Shown: one piece after another, positions 12,694-43,584 of the stretch
How the letters are laid out: every line of letters begins with the position of its first letter
How positions within the stretch are numbered: position 1 is the stretch's first letter
Origin: Siphonodentalium dalli
Taxonomy: Eukaryota > Mollusca > Scaphopoda > Gadilida > Siphonodentaliidae
DNA: 64,000 nucleotides
NCBI GenBank assembly: GCA_032622095.1
Contig: CP136064.1
Span: 127,957,605-128,021,604 of the forward strand
Direction: 5' to 3'
The notes under the pieces: generated by a model
Databases searched by the model: none
Seen by the model: only the letters and a program-made list of their open reading frames with translations
Told to the model about the DNA's origin: nothing
Position numbers and translations under genes: made by a program

Positions 12694-14821
12694 GTTAACT
12701 GATAACATTGATAGGTGGAGAGCAAGAAGATTAGTTAAAGAGCTAAACTAAAGCTGAAGCCAGATGTAATATGAGGTATTGGACACATTGCACAGACGGT
12801 TAACAAAATTTTATCAAAAGCTACTTGTTATGACACACCTAAATATATTTCAGTATTGAGGTCTTTTTCAATTTGAATTGTTACCAACAAAAGTTCACAA
12901 TTTCATTTCATTTGAAGATGCATAATCCGATTTAGTGCCCTTAAATTACTATTTTTCGACCTCGAAACCCACCCCTCAATGCTCAGAGTTATCAGATTAA
13001 AATTTTTTTTTAATCTGTTAATTTCATCCACATTGAATTTTTGCCAGCCTTGCCAACAGTCCACTGACCTCTTCCAGAAATATTCAAACATGCGCGGATG
13101 TTGTCACGCGAGGTCGTGGTTTGCAATTATTTTTGGATTATAAGATGAAAAGTATCGCCAGCAAAAAAAATTGAGTTGAGTATTTATTGGCAATAAACTA
13201 ATTTGAATAACTAAATCAGCTTTTGGTGAAATTCAGTTGTTGTAACACAGGGACAATCGGATCGTGTGCATCTTGATACCAAGCAGGTGAGCAGATTTAT
13301 TCAACTTGGACATCAAAGAAGTATATCATGTTCATATTTTACATTATTTGCTATGTATTAAAACTATTCAAATTTTAGCTTTTAAAATTCTTTTTTGGAA
13401 ACCACTGGCATGTGAGCAATCCCTGAATAATTTGAGAATACAGATTGTTGCGAGTGAAGAACTTTATGCAGAAGAAATGTGGAATGATCTTGTATGATGA
13501 TATACATGAAATTAATATAACATACTCAATCCTTTTCCCCACAATGCAATCTCAAAGAAGCATGTATTGAAGGACCAACAAAGGTATATTCTCACATATG
13601 CAATGGTAAATGACCTACGCTATAGGTTTAAGAATTGTGATACATGAGAGTGAAAATGTCTTGTTATTTTAACAGTTGAAAATATAGTATGGTCGTCAGG
13701 CAGTTAGAAACAGAAGAAATTAGTAAAGAAGCTGTTTTGGTCTAAAAATGTGTGGACTGGTTTGCAAAATCTGCTTTGGGGAAACTTCACAATTCAACAT
13801 GGCATCCAAGATGGCTGTCGGTATCAGAAAATGTGGAATTTCTGCAGAAGGTGTACCAATTAGAAGCAAATTAGTAATGAATTGAAATATACACAGACAA
13901 TGCATACTTGTAAACCATATATGTAGGATAGCTGTCCCAAAATGGCTGCCAAAATGATCGAAATCGCATGAAATTTACATTTTGTAAAAAATTTATTAGC
14001 TAGTCCTAGAAGAACACACAAACTCTCCAATTATGTGAAAAAGAATGATAGCAGAGTATAAAAAAAAATGTTTTATCACAAATATACAAATTCTCTATAA
14101 TGTTTCTCATGAGAGAGCAAGCGAAAGCAGGGTCTCATAAAATTATTAAATCTAGACTTTTGGTCGCCCAGAAGCAGAAAAACAACACGGTATTATTTCT
14201 GCAGCTACAACTTGATTGATTCTATAACCTTTTCTAGAAGTAGAAATATATGTACTTGGAAAAGTATCAAGAATGTGACTGATCACCATTTATTATGATA
14301 TCTATAACATCAAACCATTCAAATTTCACTGCTATGGAACAGTATGAGAGCTAGTCAGAGTATTGGGTAAAATGTGTAGTTCCCATTGTCAGTGTCTCAC
14401 AATATTATTCATAGTTGCCTCCTATCAAGTGATGAAACAAAGTTTCCCCAAAGCGGATTTTAGCAGATTTTAGATATGTTATACTGAAGAATCCCCTGCG
14501 TATTTTGACACCAAAATCGCTTTTTTAACCAACTTCTTCTGGGTTAACCCACCATTTCGTGTACCAGGACCATACTAATAGCACAGCAGCTCAATACACT
14601 GAGGCAACGGCAGTGAATAAACTGAAATCCTTTTCTCAGATGACCAGATTATAAGAATTAAGTGTCATGTTAGGACATTAATTACTCTTAACAAATTCTT
14701 TCAGACAGTAAACAAGGAAACCTTCTACAGCATCTTTATCAAGTTATGGAAGAGGATTGTCAGTTCATCCTTTAGTCCTAAAACTGAAATTATCCAATAA
14801 CTTAAGCTTCTTGAAAATGTA
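12694..14821. other. No gene seen; traces of family A
   Basis: Isolated AAGATGGCTG and AAATGGCTGCCAAAATG fragments occur at 13800-13960. No supported gene. Confidence 0.4.
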
Positions 14822-15034
14822 CAGTAATGTTCTAAATAATCGACTCCTTAACCACAGCAGAATTATGGGTAATTTTTCAGGATATAGTCGGAAATATGGC
14901 TTGTTGCCATTCATCTGAAAGCTCACACTGAGTGCTTTCCTATGAATGGCAACAAGCCATATTTCCGACTAAAACCTTAAAAAATACCCATAATTCTGCT
15001 GTGGTTAAGGAGTCGATTATTTAGGGCATTACCG
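14822..15034. mobile_element. Mariner-type foldback MITE, copy 2
   Basis: Same palindrome family as 12519-12691, with TA at each side. It lies 184 bases beyond the CAPZB stop codon, so it may be transcribed in the CAPZB 3' UTR. Confidence 0.85.
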
Positions 15035-15217
15035 TATGATCTTTGAGTGGAGGTATGTCCTACGCCTGGGTTATATCTAGTTTTTTGTTTCTGCTTGCTG
15101 TTGAAGAATCCTGAATCTTCCAAGAAATTGCACCTTCACCTCCTCCTGGTCTTTTGGGAATTAAATACTCCACAGTATAAAAATATCACATTATACAATG
15201 TCTAATATTGCCTATAA

Positions 15218-34742
<19,525 letters not shown>

Positions 34743-34745
<3 letters not shown>

Positions 34746-34900
34746 AGTAATTAGTTAAAAAGTTAAGAGAATTGCGGATGAGGAAGCTGGCGTAAAAATG
34801 GCTTCTCCGGCTGGGCAGTAAGGAATTCCCAAAACCTCCCAACCAATTAAAACTAGTTTTACAAAACATGCAGCCAATCATATTCTAGATAATATTTATT
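34743..34900 (-). promoter_or_regulatory. CAPZB: Probable CAPZB core promoter and 5' UTR
   Basis: Upstream of the ATG are two CCAAT boxes (plus-strand CCAAT at 34843-34847 and 34874-34878), 31 bases apart, the spacing of paired NF-Y sites. A YY1-like GCCATTTT (minus strand, about 34795-34802) lies between them and the ATG. No TATA box is apparent. This fits a housekeeping gene. The transcription start is not determined. Confidence 0.45.
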
Positions 34901-35600
34901 TCCTTTTATGGTGATATTGACAGGTTGTTGTGATGTCATTTCGTGTCCCCCACCCCCACCCCGGCCAAAATTTCACTTCTCTCTTATTAATATTTATATC
35001 TTAATTCCATATTACAAATTTCAGGAAATTGGTTTTTAAATATAGTGCGTAAATTTATAATAAAATCATGATTTTATAAATGTTAAATTTATCACGTGAC
35101 ATTGTGTCTAAAAATAAACGATTGGGAGTACCCCTTTGAAGTGACGGATGAAAAGACAGGTGAAAACAACTTTCATTTCCTCGAATGCCCTTAAAAGTTT
35201 AGCATTCGATCATTGAGGTAAATCCATTATCTTTATGCCAACATAATGTTCATAATCTCATATTCAAGTAGGCCTATACATATACTTATGAATTATACAG
35301 ACTGTGTTAGTGTGTACGAAGTTTTTATCACTGCGGAATGACAGGAATTCTGGACGGCAATATCATAATAATACGAGTTTTAATTTTATGACTTCCCCAT
35401 CGGCATCGTCGCCCAATATTTTGAGTTTTTCAAAGAACTATAACTCTAATATTCCAGTTATTTAGTAAAATATCACCTTTACTAAATAACAACTACCCCG
35501 CTGGACAAAACAAGCCCGTCCTATCTGACATACCAAATTGGTTACTTGGACGTATTCATCCAGATCCAGACAAGTGTCCACTTAACCGCGGTTTGCGTTG
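34901..35600. other. Intergenic; no gene seen
   Basis: AT-rich. GCTGGACAAAACAAG (35503) and GACAAGTGTCCAC (35569) recur inverted beside the second satellite array near 39400. Confidence 0.4.
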
Positions 35601-35639
35601 CCACCGTGGCCGAACTGCAACTACACGGCGGTTCCACCG

Positions 35640-35785
35640 GCTGACTGCCGTTCGGCCGCGGTGTACTTGCCGTTCGGCCGGGGTGTACTTGTCGTTCGGC
35701 CGCGGTGTAGTTGCCGTTCAGCCGCGGTGTACTTGCCGTTCGACCGCGGTGTACTTGCCGTTCGACCGCGGTGTACTTGCCGTTC
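35640..35785. repeat. 22-bp CpG-rich satellite, array 1
   Basis: About six units of TTCGGCCGCGGTGTACTTGC plus CG. Because 22 is not a multiple of 3 and no unit has stops, five frames stay open; these are not genes. Confidence 0.95.
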
Positions 35786-36254
35786 TTGGAATGATGTTGA
35801 AAAACACAAAGAGGGCACCATAAATGAGGCTTCATTGAGGCCATTGTCTAAATACCGTCCGCCAGACGATCTATTATATGTTTGAGGGTCAATCTGTCTG
35901 GTGACAAGGTGTGATAATCTTTTAAGTAGTCAACGTCCCACCAGTAAACTGTCATAAAATCAAGGTGTCATAATCCATCCTGATTAGAAAAGGCTCCCGC
36001 TGATAATTGTTAGGCGACACGGAAGTGTGATGTTGCTGACAACAGACTTCATCTAGATTTGGCAGCACGTGTCTTTTTGAGAAATAAGCATTGGAATGCC
36101 GTGCACACGTGGCAGCCTCATCATTAGAGAATTGAATCACCATCCTGTCATTTAAGACTGATTATAAAATAAGGATTATGGTTTGTTGTCACATCCTACT
36201 TTGAACTGTTTGTTTGCCCATATTGAAATATTTGTTATTGTGATGTTGTTTTCT

Positions 36255-36830
36255 CCTGTTAAAACAGGGGGGGGTCGGAAAAAAATTTCAGGCACGTATG
36301 GCATTTTTTCCCTTTCGATCATTTTTTGTACCCACCCACCCCCACCGCCAAATTTTTTTCCGTTTTCGGAAGTTTTTTCCGACCATTTTTTGACACCCAC
36401 CCCCCCTTTTAACACTAAAACAGAGATTTGCGGGGGGAAATTCACTGTAAACAGCTGTATATGAATTTCTGTGCATACTATTTATCATGGATGTTAACAT
36501 GGACATGTAAATAGGAATGAGTAATTTTGAGGTCATTCGCCCAAAAAAACATGGCTGCCAGCGGCCATCTTGGATTTCAAAATTTGCAACAAAATACAAC
36601 ACGATAACTGCCTGCAGTCAGTTTACCAGTTAGAATTACATTATTTCTCTCATTCAAACTGATTCAAAGTGGTTTTGAAGCCCAACTCATTGCCAAAACA
36701 CTAAAAACAAGCAGGAATTTTTTTTTTTAGTTGCGGAAAAAATTGCTTGTTGGTGGCTTTGACCACCCACCCACCCCGGCATACGTGCCGGAAGAAATTT
36801 TTTCACCCCCCCCTGGTTAAAATATATTTT
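36255..36830. mobile_element. MITE with about 45-bp inverted ends and poly-G motif
   Basis: The left end TTAAAACAGGGGGGGGTCGG, then AAATTTCAGGCACGTATGGC, pairs with the right GCATACGTGCCGGAAGAAAT then CACCCCCCCCTGGTTAA. A family A fragment lies inside near 36550. Confidence 0.7.
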
Positions 36831-36984
36831 TTGGACATTAATTTAAACTAGTATTTGGTTTGAGTTATATACTGACTACATCCACCCATGTGGACCTCCT
36901 TTTGGAATTCACTGCCGCCAATTGAATGTATAAAAATATGTGCCAGAATTGTCTTCAGAATGAACAATAAAGAGCGTTTACACG

Positions 36985-37300
36985 TAAGTGCGTGATACGG
37001 TATTTTTCGCCCGCGAAGATTTTATGAACCTAAATATTCAAATCCTTTCAATACCGTGGTTACTTTAAAGACAAAACCACGGCAGCATGCCAATTGACCT
37101 TTGATAAAACTTGAAAGGGAATATCGAGGAGAAAATGACATGTCACAATCATGTTAACTCAAACAGTTACGATGTAGCAAACAATGTCATTGCTACAGTC
37201 CTCGCGCCCAATTTCTGAATAATGCTGATGTAATAAATTGTAATTCGCGTGCACCTGGCATTTGAGATGTACAGATGTGCGCAAAATTAACGGTGGTTAT
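36985..37300. repeat. Internal fragment of the hAT family at 52855
   Basis: TTTTTCGCCCGCGAAGATTTTA, CAAACAGTTACGATGTAGCA and CGCGCCCAATTTCTGAATAAT correspond to 53130-53400. Terminal repeats are missing. Confidence 0.6.
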
Positions 37301-37689
37301 CAACCTCCCAATCAAGGGTTTCACTCACTTTTTTTGTGGCAATATACGTAAACAATACTTTATAATGGATATATAACAAAATAAAAATTTAATGATGCAT
37401 GCATGGTTTATACATCCATTGAATAAAAGCGACCACGTGGTTCGTTTTTGTGGATTTGCAATATCTCGGATATGGGAGATCATGGGATGATCAGAATTGT
37501 GCTAAATTAATCGGCTTTCTGGGAAACACGGCACCAGAGCGCATCACTTCAACAAAACGGGAATATCTGAGAATGTACTTCCGTTGCGAAAACAAAAGTA
37601 TCGTGGTTCTCCGTTATTTATTGGCGTATATATACGGCGCCGCTGTGTATTCCAATGTTTATTTATTTATGAAACTCTATTTCTCTTTC

Positions 37690-38735
37690 ACCCTTGAATG
37701 AAGTAATTACAGTATCCTTATCAAATTTGTGAAAATGGGATCACAAAGTCAAATAAGGGCAGAGCAAGAGACTTAACTATTTCACTACATAGTAATTCTT
37801 AAAATATGTTTGCAAGAACTAGTTGGCTTATATAGAATGGAATGTTCTTCCTTGACTGCAATTCAGATTTTTTTAATGGGGTCACCTGGTCAAATAGGGG
37901 CCAAGCGAAGGACAGTTTCCCTCTTAATATATGCTTCCTTCATAAGGACCATCAGGTCTATTTGACTGATATTTATGATATGTATGAAGGGTTCTTTGGT
38001 GTCTGGGATTCAAATTTATTCAGATGGGGTCACCAGGTTAAATAGGGTGGGACCAGGGACATAACTATATGTCTCTATAGTAATTCTTAAAATGTCTTCT
38101 CAAGAGAGTTTGGACTATTTAGCTTACATATAGTATTATAGTATGGAGGAATCAGGAGGATCCTTTAGTGACTGAGATTCAGATTTGTTAAAATGAGGTC
38201 AACCTGTCAAGAAATGGCAGGCTATGGGGAGTTAACACTTTTGTGTCTAATAAAATCATCGAAATACCAAATTCATTAAAACATCTACATGTACCTTGGA
38301 ACCACCTGACTGATTGGTCTGACATACATGTATTGTGTTTTGGGTCCATGGATAATTGGGCTTCAAACATGTTTAAATGGTTTTAGAAAAAGGCGCTTGT
38401 GAGATTGGAAATTTCCAACAATTGAGAAAGTTTGAGGTGTCGGTTGTGAAATTCCAACCTAAGACTTGGGAGTCTGGATCCCGGTCGGGAGGGGACTTGT
38501 TGAGCTGGAGGAGGGGGGGGGGGGGGGGGGGGTGATCAGTAGTGTACAGTTGGCAATTTCAAGGTGGATTTTTACCAAGCTACATACTTGAAGTCTCTCT
38601 AGCCACATATCCTGTTTAAATCTACTTCTTTTAAAGTGATTATGAAAAGTGCTTACTGTTTTGGTCTCCAGAGTCCCAGTCTTATCAGTCTTTGCAGTCT
38701 GGTGAGCGACCCCACAGTCATTGACTGTCTTGTAT
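37690..38735. repeat. Dispersed repeat family H, copy 1
   Basis: GGGGTCACCTGGTCAA, AGGGTTCTTTGGTGTCTGGG and, after a run of 20 G (38513-38532), AGTAGTGTACAGTTGGCAAT to CAGTCTTATCAGTC. It matches 56900-57315 closely. Confidence 0.75.
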
Positions 38736-39204
38736 TTAATATGCTCATTTGATCATATTTTTTTCAAAAATAATAGCAACTCTAATAAAAACATGGGGAT
38801 CATTTTATTTACTAATTCTCGGTTATGGTGTCAAAGCATACCACATTAGAACAAAATATCGGTAAGCTCCTCCCACAGCCAACCAATTAAAGCAGAGAAT
38901 AAAATCTCACAAACTAATTCTGGATGATTGACAGGTGTATGTCGACGTGATAGCATGCACGGGATCGACGCATGACTTAAAAGTTTTTTTTATATTTGAC
39001 AACAAAGTTCCATTAAAATCTTCGTTATATCGTTGAAACAGTTGGGTTAAATATAAATCTGATTTGCATAATGACCTTAAAGCCGATATTATGTATGGAT
39101 TTAAATTTCCTGTAATTAAAAATACTAACCTTCGTCTATTTCTACAAATAAAACACATGTTTTAAACTCGAGAAAAAAGACGATACAAATCAGGAATCTA
39201 ACCC

Positions 39205-39405
39205 CGGTGTACATGCCGTTCGGCCGCGGTGTACTTGCCATTTGGCCACGGTGTACTTGCCGTTCGGACGCGGTGTACTTGCCGATCGGCCGCGGTGTAC
39301 TTGCCGTTCGGCCGCGGTGTACTTGCCGTTCGGCCGCGGTGCTCAACCGCGGTTACACAAAGTGACACCGCGGCCGAACGGCAAGTACACCGCGGTGGCA
39401 GTGGA
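39205..39405. repeat. 22-bp CpG-rich satellite, array 2, with inverted unit
   Basis: About seven units of the same 22-mer as array 1, then one unit in the opposite direction (CCGAACGGCAAGTACACCGC). GTGGACACTTG..TTTTGTCCAGCGGG follows, the inverse of the flank of array 1. Confidence 0.95.
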
Positions 39406-39445
39406 CACTTGTTTTGTCCAGCGGGGTACACCAACAGAATCACAC

Positions 39446-40115
39446 CACAGAGTGCGAACAGCAAAGGGTGCGAACAGCACCCTTGGTTTCTTGAGAAGGA
39501 ATCTGAGAAGAGCGGACAAGAAACACAAGAAGATGGCCTATGAGTCCATGGTTAGATCAGCATTAGATTATGGAGCGGAGGTATGGGACCCGTACAAGAA
39601 GGAAGATATCAAGACACTATCTAGAGAAGGTTCAAAGAAGGGCTGCAAGGTTTATCACCGGAAAGTATACAGACAGAAAAAATGGTGCAGTGACAGAGAT
39701 GTTGGACAATGAAAACATGGTACCACTCCAAACAAGAAGACGCGAGCTCAGGATGAAACTCTTTAGCAGGGTAGCACAGGGGCTGGTGCCAGCTATAAAC
39801 TCAAATGACATACTAAAACCAAAAAAAGAGGGTAGAAAAATTAAGGCGAAAAAATTCCCAGGCTTTGAAACGACAAACAGAGTGTATTAACTCAAATTCA
39901 TTCGAGCAAATCAGAGGCAGAGCTGTAACACCACAGTACGAAAATTCGTTCTTTGTTCGTACAATTCTCGAGTGGAATAGCCTGGATGTGAGCGTATGTT
40001 AAGAAACAACAGACAAAACAGCTTAAGCCCTACCAACGGTGCACCTACAGTCGCAAGGCTCCTCGCTGAGATACCTACAGATACAGAGACACATTTCAAG
40101 AACACTGTAGATTAA
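39446..40115 (+). pseudogene. LINE (non-LTR) reverse-transcriptase C-terminal fragment, broken
   Basis: Spread over three frames is the typical tail of CR1/Jockey-like ORF2: NSTLGFLRRNLR, AYESMVRSALDYGAEVWDPY, then after a frameshift near 39620 LEKVQRRAARFITGKY and MVPLQTRRRELRMKLFSRV. After a second shift near 39890 comes ENSFFVRTILEWNSLD. These are the post-thumb motifs found in many invertebrate LINEs. The catalytic domain is absent (5' truncated), so it is dead. Confidence 0.85.
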
Positions 40116-41527
40116 TAGACTAGTATAGGAAAACGAAACCTGGCATGGTGGTTTGCTTGGGGGAGGATGGCGGTACATTCTAATTACCATGGCCTGCCTT
40201 TAAGACCCTATAAATAGGAACACAAAGAGAAGGGACAATGCACCATTTTGGCATCAAAATAATTTATTTTGCTGGATGGTGTTCACAATGAATTGAAACT
40301 TATGAACAAATAAATAACCTTACCACTCTCCTGTCATACCTCATTCATACACATAGGCCTACCATACACACCATACATTCCTGGAAGACGCCTCAGTGAT
40401 GTTGTTTCACCGCCAACTCAACCAATATAAACATATTAACATTATTCATTACATATTCCAATCAATATGACCTTTATCCAGTACAATATTGAGGTACAGT
40501 AATTACTTAACTTATGATTACAACACATACATGTAGCTAACAGTTATGGGAGGCCCTTTTCACATTTATTATTTATTTGCACTTAAGCGCAAATACCTAA
40601 CACTCCCTTCCCTCTGATTGTGAATGATTGAGTCCATCTCATAGTATATTATGATGGGCCCATAGTAATAGCCCCATACAGACTCGAAGTTGAAGAAAAA
40701 ACATATTTCCATATGCATATCAGCATCTCTGTCCCTGGTGTCCCATGAATTTTTGTCTCACTCCCAGAGCTCTAGTATATTTTATTAAAGGGATATCTCC
40801 TGCACAGATATATACCATTTCCATGGCCATAAAAAGGGAATTAGGGGTTACCGGGGGGCTTGCTTCCTTCATATGGTGTACTTATTGACTTGAATAGGGG
40901 GAAAAAACCCTATTTTCATATTATCAGCATCCCTGTCCCCAATAATGTGTGTCTCCATCACAGAGATCAAGTATATTTTATAAATGAGACATATCCTGCA
41001 CAGATCTATACCATTTCCATGTCATAAAAGGGATCTAGGGGTTACTGGGGGATTGCTTCCCTCATATGGTGGGCCTACATGTATATAGACTTGAGTGATG
41101 TGTTTAGGCCTGTGCCATTTAAAATTAATTCAGGGGGGAATCAATGAATATTAATTTTTATTTAGGCTTAAGCACAAATGATTTATGCTCAAGCGCATAT
41201 GATAGAGGTTATTTGCGCTTAATATTTGGAGATCATCACTGGTATTCTATCATATTCCTCATAGATTCTCAAAATTGTTCATCTCAGAATGAATTAGTAT
41301 ATTTCAATGTGTCTTATTGGCAATGCAATTTCCTTTCTTTTGATGTATAATACGATTGTATCAAACGAAGGGAAGTACCATACGCGCTTAGTAGCTTACC
41401 ATGACCTCCACACCTGCCTTGTGACATTTGTGTTTGAAACCAAAAATTTGATTTATTTCTTGTAATATCTACATGTACATCGGACAACCACTTCAAGATT
41501 TTTGGTATAATTTATATTTCCACCTGC
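40116..41527. other. Intergenic; no gene seen
   Basis: Two diverged copies of CAGATATATACCATTTCCATG..AAGGGA-TAGGGGTTAC (40800-40870 and 40990-41060). Short TTAAGCGCAAA palindromes are also present. Confidence 0.45.
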
Positions 41528-41531
41528 TTAA

Positions 41532-42263
41532 CTCTTTCGATGCCAAGCTTGCATAAATGCGAGTTACCCAGTCGCTGCCAAATACGCATCTATGCGAGTT
41601 CGGGGGTGCACCTGGTTTACAGGTCGTAATTATATTGTTTTGTTGCATTACAACGGGGGTTCATTTATTTTATGTAGAGTGCTGGTGTGCGCTGACAATT
41701 TAGAAGAAATGTCAGTCAAAGTCATGCTACTCCTGAAGTTCTATGAGTACAGTCCGAGCCAGAATATATCATTGACAAATTAACTTTTGGTGGGATGCGA
41801 TATATGAGTGGAAAATAAACATCATAATTGACTTGGCGGCCTCCTTTCTGCTGATCAGTTTAGCGTCCAAAAATTCTGTCGGAATGAGGTCGTTGAAAAA
41901 TACGGAATAGTAGCCGGAATATGATTAACTGGTGAAGCATTAATTAATGGAATAGAACACTAGAACAAAAAACAAACATTTAATCATATATGAATTGAAA
42001 AAAATTACCGATAAACATAAATTAAAGCAAATCCAAGATGGCCACCAATGGCACGTGACCCCTATGACCTTGAATGGGTTGCCACGTCGGGGCAGGTGAT
42101 AGGTCATTGTCATATATATACCCACATGTGAAGTTTCAACTAAATACACCTAAATTACCCGATAGTCATTGCATTACCCACAAATACATAAAATACTTGT
42201 ATTTACACCCAGAATGCTTGGCACTGGGGAGTATGTCGGTGTGGCGGGGTAGCAGCGAAAGAG
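41532..42263. mobile_element. TTAA-flanked element (piggyBac-like), copy 1
   Basis: TTAA at 41528-41531 and 42264-42267 with ends CTCTTTCGATGCC and GGTAGCAGCGAAAGAG. The interior shares AAGATGGCCACCAATG, TGAAGTTTCAAC and AGAATGCTTGGCA with copy 2 at 50304-51136. No transposase frame. Confidence 0.75.
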
Positions 42264-42340
42264 TTAACAGAAGACACATTCTTTTCTGTGGGTCTCCATT
42301 TAGTCCCCATATATTTTCGTTTTAATAATCCCAATAGAAT

Positions 42341-42875
42341 GTAGCGGTCGCATTGTAAATATAGAAGGCCGATGTCTTCTCTGCTCGAGAGGTCTAGAAA
42401 CATCTTGGTCACAGTCGTTTTGTGTGATCACCGAAGTTAAGCAACATCGAGCTCGGTTAGCTCTTGGATGGGTGACCTGCTTGGGATTCTGAGTGCTGCC
42501 AACTTTCGGTGTGACTCCCGCTCTTCTCTCTCTCTCTCTCTTATCTCGTTCTGTTACACTGGGGCTCGTCTGCTCCTCAGAGTCTGTGTCATGATGCGAC
42601 CGCTCTGGGGGAGGACTTAGGAGAGATTTGGTGAATCTCAAAAGAACGGGTAGTAGTGTAGCGGTCATGTTGTAAATATAGCAGGCCGATGACTTTTTCT
42701 GCTCAAGAGGTCTAGATCTTTGTCACAGTTATTAGAAGCTTTGCGTGATCACCACAGTTAATCAACGTTGAGCTCGGTCAGTCCTTGGATGGGTGACCTG
42801 CTTGGGATTCCTGGGGCTGCCAACTTTCAGTGCGACTCCCACACTTCTCTCTCTCTCTTGTTCTGTTACAAAAAC
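42341..42875 (+). repeat. Two tandem copies of a 5S-rRNA-derived SINE-like repeat
   Basis: Each unit starts GTAGCGGTC..TTGTAAATATAG and includes a 3'-half 5S rRNA segment (42425-42500 and 42747-42821). The segment has GATCACCGAAGTTAAGCAAC, GCTCGGTTAG, TTGGATGGGTGACC (the box C region) and TGGGATTC..GCTGCC. A CT microsatellite and GTTCTGTTACA follow. The 5' half of 5S is replaced by unrelated sequence, so this is not a functional 5S gene. Structure suggests a 5S-headed SINE or chimeric pseudogene. Confidence 0.85.
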
Positions 42876-42879
42876 AACA

Positions 42880-43584
42880 CAATAGGTAAGTGCAATAATC
42901 CAACAATTATATTAGAGGTTCATCAAAGTGTTGGATTACTGGGGTGACAGTGACATACATTATACCGTAGGTGGTCAATTACTTTAAGGATAGCTGTTGG
43001 CCTAACACATGATAAATCAGTTTCGATATGCATATATGGTTTAGACATTGGCCTTTGATAATAAAGGCCTATCATATAATACTGTTTATAAATATTGAAT
43101 GTTGTTCAATGTATGTCGCTGATAATTAAGCATGCCCCCTTCAGACCTAAATTCCGTCTGATACAGAAACATCTATGAGTACTTAGAAACATGACTGGAA
43201 AGGAGAGTTCATGTGGACAAGGATCCAGCGGACCCTATATTGAGGCCATCTGAATGTCCCTTATTTGATATACCGGTACTAGTAATTGAAGTGTGTCTGC
43301 ATACTGTATACGGTAGGTCTAGTCTATTGAGCAAAATCAGTTGTCTGGAGACGACATCACAGTGATCACATGCAAGTGCAGTCTTGTCTGTAATGGCCCG
43401 CAAAGGTACCGGTATAAATGATGTTTTGACATCATGAAATTGAAACATAATTATGTCATGACGTCATAACTGGCTTTCTTTTAGCTAATGTTCAGTAGGA
43501 ATTGATCTAATATGAAATTATCTATAGTGATAACTGTTCTTTAATACTTCAATTGTTCATTATCATATATCGGAAATCGTGAGG
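42880..43584. other. Intergenic; no gene seen
   Basis: No supported feature. Confidence 0.4.

Noticed and set aside
35542-35885. Overlapping open frames of 66-100 codons on both strands
   Set aside because: They arise from a 22-bp stop-free satellite read in successive frames; the same pattern occurs at 39125-39543.
39242-39712. 156-codon plus-strand frame as an intact gene
   Set aside because: Its first third is satellite and its second part is a frameshifted LINE tail.
42425-42821. Functional 5S rRNA genes
   Set aside because: Only the 3' half of 5S is present and the second copy is further mutated.
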